Under the pieces are notes generated by a model. The model was not told the DNA's origin. It did no database searches and saw nothing but the letters and a program-made list of their open reading frames with translations. Both the position numbers and the translations under genes were made by a program. 64,000 nt of DNA from CALCNS01 sp964425745 (GTDB lineage: Bacteria > Bacillota > JAAYKD01), in the NCBI GenBank assembly GCA_964425745.1, contig CAYRNW010000005.1:62001-126000 (forward strand), read 5' to 3'. Shown piece after piece: positions 61,204 to 64,000 of the stretch (positions are counted from its first letter, which is position 1; each line of letters begins with the position of its first letter).

Positions 61204-63846
61204 TTATAGTATTAATAATCCTCTCTCATTATAAACTGACTCCAGACTTCCCGCTCCACACCGTATCGCTCTATCCAAAGCCATGATGGTTGCTACAGCA
61301 CCATCAATTTTCTCCGTGGATTTCTCCTTATCTGCTTTTATATTTCCTGCCGGATCTGTGCGAACGAAGATGTTATCCATCATCCATCGCAGAATCGGGT
61401 GACCGCCATGTGCGATCTTTTGTTCATACGTCAGTTTCATTAACTCCTTCGTTGGAGGAGACATATCTTTAAAACCTTGGCCGAACGGTACCACCGTAAA
61501 GCCAAGGTTTTCTAAATTTTGGGTCATCTGCACCGCGCCCCACCGGTCAAAGGCAATCTCTCGAATGTTATATTTCATCCCTAACTCCTCAATAAAAGCT
61601 TCAATAAAACCGTAATGCACAACATTCCCTTCAGTGGTCATGAGATAACCTTGTTTTTTCCAAACATCATAGTTCACATGGTCCCTCTTAACACGAAGAT
61701 CGATATTGTCTTCCGGCATCCAGAAATATGGCAGGATATGATACTTGTCCTCTTCATCTAGGGGAGGAAACACCAAAACAAATGCAGTGATATCGGTGCT
61801 GCTGGATAAGTCCAATCCACCATAGCAAACTCGTCCATGCAGCTTTTCAGGATCAACCGCAAAAGCACAAGCATCCCATTTCTCCATCGGCATCCAACGT
61901 ACAGCTTGTTTCACCCACTGGTTCAAGCGAAGCTGCCGGAAACTATTCTCTTCGGCGGGGTTCTGCCTAGCCGATTCAAACGCCGCTTTCACCTTATCCA
62001 TGGTAACAGTGATGCCCAGAGAGGGATTCGCTTTCTTCCAGACTCTCGGGTCCGTCCAATCATCTTCAACTGCGGCGCCATAGATGACCGGATAGAAGGT
62101 TGGATCGGTCTTTCTGCCATCGATGATATCCAAAGCTTTCTGGTGCACCTCCCAGCATATGCTGTTTTGGTTATCTCCGGCTGTGGTAATCAGAAAATAG
62201 AGTGGTTGAGTTCTCGCATCACCGGAACCCTTGGTCATGACATCAAAGAGCTTCCGATTGGGTTGAGTGTGCAATTCATCAAAGACCACACCGTGCGTAT
62301 TGAACCCATGCTTATTACTGACATCAGCGGAGAGCACCTGATAAATACTTCCCGTTGGCTGATAGATCAAACGTTTCATCGAATCCAGGATTTTCACTCG
62401 CTTGGAAAGGGCCGGGGACATGCGCACCATATCTGCAGCGACATTGAACACGATAGAGGCTTGGTTTCGATCCGCGGCACAGCCATAGACTTCTGCACGT
62501 TCTTCGTTGTCCCCACAGGTGAGTAACAGGGCTACTGCCGCCGCTAGCTCCGAGTTGTGCGTTGGCACCATCGATGGCCCGACCAAGTATTGATGAGACA
62601 AAGAATCGACCTGGATACACCTCATCGCTACCTTTTCATTGAGAGGTTCGATGGAATGAATATAGTGGAAATTGGAGCGTGTAGGCACAAAGGCAGATGC
62701 TTTTCTGTTGCATAGCTTTCTGCTAAGCTTGCTAACTGGCAAATGGGTAAATGAGGTGAATCGAATCGTGTATAGCGTTTCACCGGTTGGCTTATTATAG
62801 CGTAAAGATGGATGCTCTGTCATAGAGTTCTTGATGCCAAGACTCCAGAGAAGCTCTCTTACATCCAACGCGAGTTGTTTCTGAGTGCTGACATAGATGC
62901 TCTGGGCTCTCACCTTACTAATGCAACCATCGGAATCCATTAACCCTTGCAGAAGTTCCAAGCGCTGTGCTCGTGACGCTCTTAAGTATAGACTTGGTAT
63001 CTGTTTATCACGGAAGGAAGTCAGCAAGATGGTTTTCAGAATGGGAATACGAAAAATCACACTGTCGCCAACATTCTTCCAAACAGATGAAATCTCGTAG
63101 GGTATCCTTTTGAGAACGCCAGATACATCACAGGTGCGTATCGTGATCTCCGGTTTGGTAGCACACCCATTTCCAAGCCAGTAACCATAGAGATAGGGGT
63201 CAACCGGCAATTCTGCATCTTTTAGCTTTAAAGCTTGTGTGACCGGTATTCTGTATAGAGATCGGAAAGGCTTGTTTTTGTGCTTTTCGCGATAAGCAAG
63301 AAAGGATTCATACATTTCTTGCGTTTCTATTAAGGCAGGTCTTCTTTGATTGTTGTTTACTTGAACATTCCAGAGGTGTCTTGCACCTGCCACAATGAAG
63401 CTACCGTCACCGAAGGTTAGTCGATATGCTTGTTCAGTGTTATCAATAGGGCTCAAGGCTAGGACTTGGCAGGGATTTCCCGTTTCATCAAAAACCAAGT
63501 CTCCTGGTTGTAGTTCCCCCATCTGCTTCCAACCATCGGGTGTAGGTATTGGAGTATCCAAAGCAAGCTGTTTCCCCATTTTCTTCGGTATCTCAATATA
63601 TGCTGTATTGAATTGCCGATATCCATCCTTTTTCAGAGTGCCAAAGACATCTCGGATGATCTGCTCCTGCCAATCAATCAACTCGAAAGGTTTTCCGGAC
63701 CAGGTCCCTTTGGTGTGAGACAAAGATTGGATGAAGGTAACAGCGAAATCGGCAGCAGCTTTATTATAGACCGAATCTGCCGCTTTGAAGCGGGTCGGTT
63801 TGTATCTTTTGAGCTTACGTATGGCTGTGTTCCTCCTTCCGAGCAT
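61204..63846 (-). CDS. terL: Phage terminase large subunit interrupted by an in-frame intein
   Basis: The frame encodes 880 residues; removing the intein (93-431) leaves a 541-residue TerL. The ATPase domain has the Walker A EIPKKMGK joined to SELAAAVALL, adenine-site and coupling segments, and the Walker B VVFDELHTQ. The nuclease domain has YGGLDLSSSTDITAF, IAFDRWGAVQM and KIDGAVATIMALDRA, with the acidic residues for metal-dependent cutting. TerL pumps DNA into the prohead and cuts the concatemer. ATG 63846 directly follows a terminator T-run and lacks a ribosome binding site; AGGAGG within codons 4-5 precedes an ATA at codon 9, so the start is uncertain. Confidence 0.93.
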   Translation of the reverse strand: MLGRRNTAIRKLKRYKPTRFKAADSVYNKAAADFAVTFIQSLSHTKGTWSGKPFELIDWQEQIIRDVFGTLKKDGYRQFNTAYIEIPKKMGKQLALDTPIPTPDGWKQMGELQPGDLVFDETGNPCQVLALSPIDNTEQAYRLTFGDGSFIVAGARHLWNVQVNNNQRRPALIETQEMYESFLAYREKHKNKPFRSLYRIPVTQALKLKDAELPVDPYLYGYWLGNGCATKPEITIRTCDVSGVLKRIPYEISSVWKNVGDSVIFRIPILKTILLTSFRDKQIPSLYLRASRAQRLELLQGLMDSDGCISKVRAQSIYVSTQKQLALDVRELLWSLGIKNSMTEHPSLRYNKPTGETLYTIRFTSFTHLPVSKLSRKLCNRKASAFVPTRSNFHYIHSIEPLNEKVAMRCIQVDSLSHQYLVGPSMVPTHNSELAAAVALLLTCGDNEERAEVYGCAADRNQASIVFNVAADMVRMSPALSKRVKILDSMKRLIYQPTGSIYQVLSADVSNKHGFNTHGVVFDELHTQPNRKLFDVMTKGSGDARTQPLYFLITTAGDNQNSICWEVHQKALDIIDGRKTDPTFYPVIYGAAVEDDWTDPRVWKKANPSLGITVTMDKVKAAFESARQNPAEENSFRQLRLNQWVKQAVRWMPMEKWDACAFAVDPEKLHGRVCYGGLDLSSSTDITAFVLVFPPLDEEDKYHILPYFWMPEDNIDLRVKRDHVNYDVWKKQGYLMTTEGNVVHYGFIEAFIEELGMKYNIREIAFDRWGAVQMTQNLENLGFTVVPFGQGFKDMSPPTKELMKLTYEQKIAHGGHPILRWMMDNIFVRTDPAGNIKADKEKSTEKIDGAVATIMALDRAIRCGAGSLESVYNERGLLIL
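62554..63570 (-). mobile_element. Class 3-like intein with LAGLIDADG endonuclease, inside TerL Walker A
   Basis: The insertion covers Gln93 to Asn431 of the TerL frame (339 residues), between Lys92 and Ser432 of the P-loop GK/S. It starts QLALDTPIPTPDGW, an intein A block with Gln in place of the usual Cys/Ser, and ends MVPTHN before Ser. Block B has GARHLW with Trp at intein position 67; block F has RCIQVDSLSHQYLVG with Cys318; block G has Thr337. Trp-Cys-Thr with Cys 19 before Thr is the signature known for class 3 inteins. The DOD endonuclease motifs are YLYGYWLGNG and LLQGLMDSDG. Splicing rests on family knowledge. Confidence 0.9.
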
Positions 63847-63847
63847 T

Positions 63848-63876
63848 AAAAAAACAGAGCTTGCTAAAGCCCTGTT
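63848..63876 (-). terminator. Terminator upstream of terL
   Basis: On the minus strand a 10-bp stem (AACAGGGCTT/AAGCTCTGTT, one wobble) with loop TAGC runs into six or seven T residues. It lies between the previous phage gene and terL and abuts the terL ATG, so it may attenuate entry into the late operon. Confidence 0.65.
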
Positions 63877-63892
63877 TAGTTTAGGTTGTGTT

Positions 63893-64000
63893 CTACTTTT
63901 CCTCTCCGGTCAAGATAAATCGCACATAAGCATTTTTGTTGTTTTCGAGAAATTCCAACAGCTCGAAATATCCTTTACGCAGCGAGATGATTCTGACTCT
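63893..64000 (-). CDS. 3' end of an unidentified phage gene upstream of terL (partial)
   Basis: The minus-strand frame is open from the right edge to TAG (63895-63893) and encodes 35 residues that include RKGYFELLEFLENNKNAYV and the end ILTGEEK. The position directly before terL suggests a small terminase subunit or a packaging-linked gene, but the sequence seen is too short to assign. Confidence 0.55.
   Translation of the reverse strand, partial: RVRIISLRKGYFELLEFLENNKNAYVRFILTGEEK

Larger units (their letters stand above)
40184..64000 (-). mobile_element. HK97/siphovirus-type prophage, running off the right edge
   Basis: Nearly all genes from 40184 to the right edge lie on the minus strand and follow standard tailed-phage order: terminase, portal, protease, capsid, connectors, tail tube, chaperones, tape measure, tail tip, fibres, lysis, recombinases. 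The only plus-strand gene is a diguanylate cyclase at 60063. The left limit is placed at the end of the recombinase module; no attachment-site repeat could be identified because the right end is outside the window. It looks intact over the visible part. Confidence 0.85.

Noticed and set aside
61837..62526. 229-codon plus-strand frame opposite terL
   Set aside because: Shadow of the terL sense frame, which has TerL motifs throughout this range.

Overview
The window is a contig piece from a Bacillota (Firmicutes) genome, most likely class Clostridia. Supporting signs are strong purine-rich ribosome binding sites, sigma-A promoters with 17-nt spacers, frequent TTG/GTG starts, MurT/GatD (cell-wall amidation in Gram-positives), FakA, TmcAL, YlbL and the rsmD-ylbL-ylbM-yceD-rpmF-plsX-acpP-rnc-smc-ftsY gene order. 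I cannot name the genus. No rRNA operon and no CRISPR array were seen.

Positions 1-3170 hold the end of an oligopeptide ABC transporter ATPase, then an AT-rich accessory stretch with a lipoprotein, a broken M23 peptidase gene that shares a domain with it, and a decayed IS256-type fragment. Positions 3258-37207 are a dense housekeeping block on the plus strand apart from corA, rpmB and tmcAL: a D,D-carboxypeptidase, seven tRNA genes, MurT/GatD, ribosomal proteins L28 and L32, fatty-acid and phospholipid genes (fakA, plsX, acpP), DNA repair and replication (recG, pcrA, ligA, tmk), chromosome condensation (smc, scpA, scpB), secretion (ftsY), lysine synthesis (lysA), typA, murB and rRNA methyltransferases. 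Many transcription units have recognisable promoters and hairpin terminators.

Positions 37208-40180 are a junction zone: a CopZ-type metallochaperone, a 3' fragment of a serine recombinase fused to the first 33 codons of an ABC ATPase, then a TetR-DegV pair with its own promoter and a candidate operator. The recombinase fragment is a second copy of the end of the intact recombinase at 40184, so this side was reshaped by recombination.

Positions 40184-64000 are a prophage of the HK97/siphovirus type read right to left and running off the right edge. Its order is TerL, portal, ClpP-like protease, HK97 capsid, head fibre, connectors, tail tube, gpG/gpGT chaperones, tape measure, tail endopeptidase, fibres, glycine-rich tip protein, XhlA-like protein, holin, amidase and a serine-recombinase module. 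Three features stand out. TerL carries a 339-residue intein inside its Walker A motif, with the residues and spacing of a class 3 intein and a LAGLIDADG-type endonuclease. The tail chaperone gene has a clear -1 frameshift cassette. A membrane diguanylate cyclase gene with its own promoter lies antisense between terL and portal.
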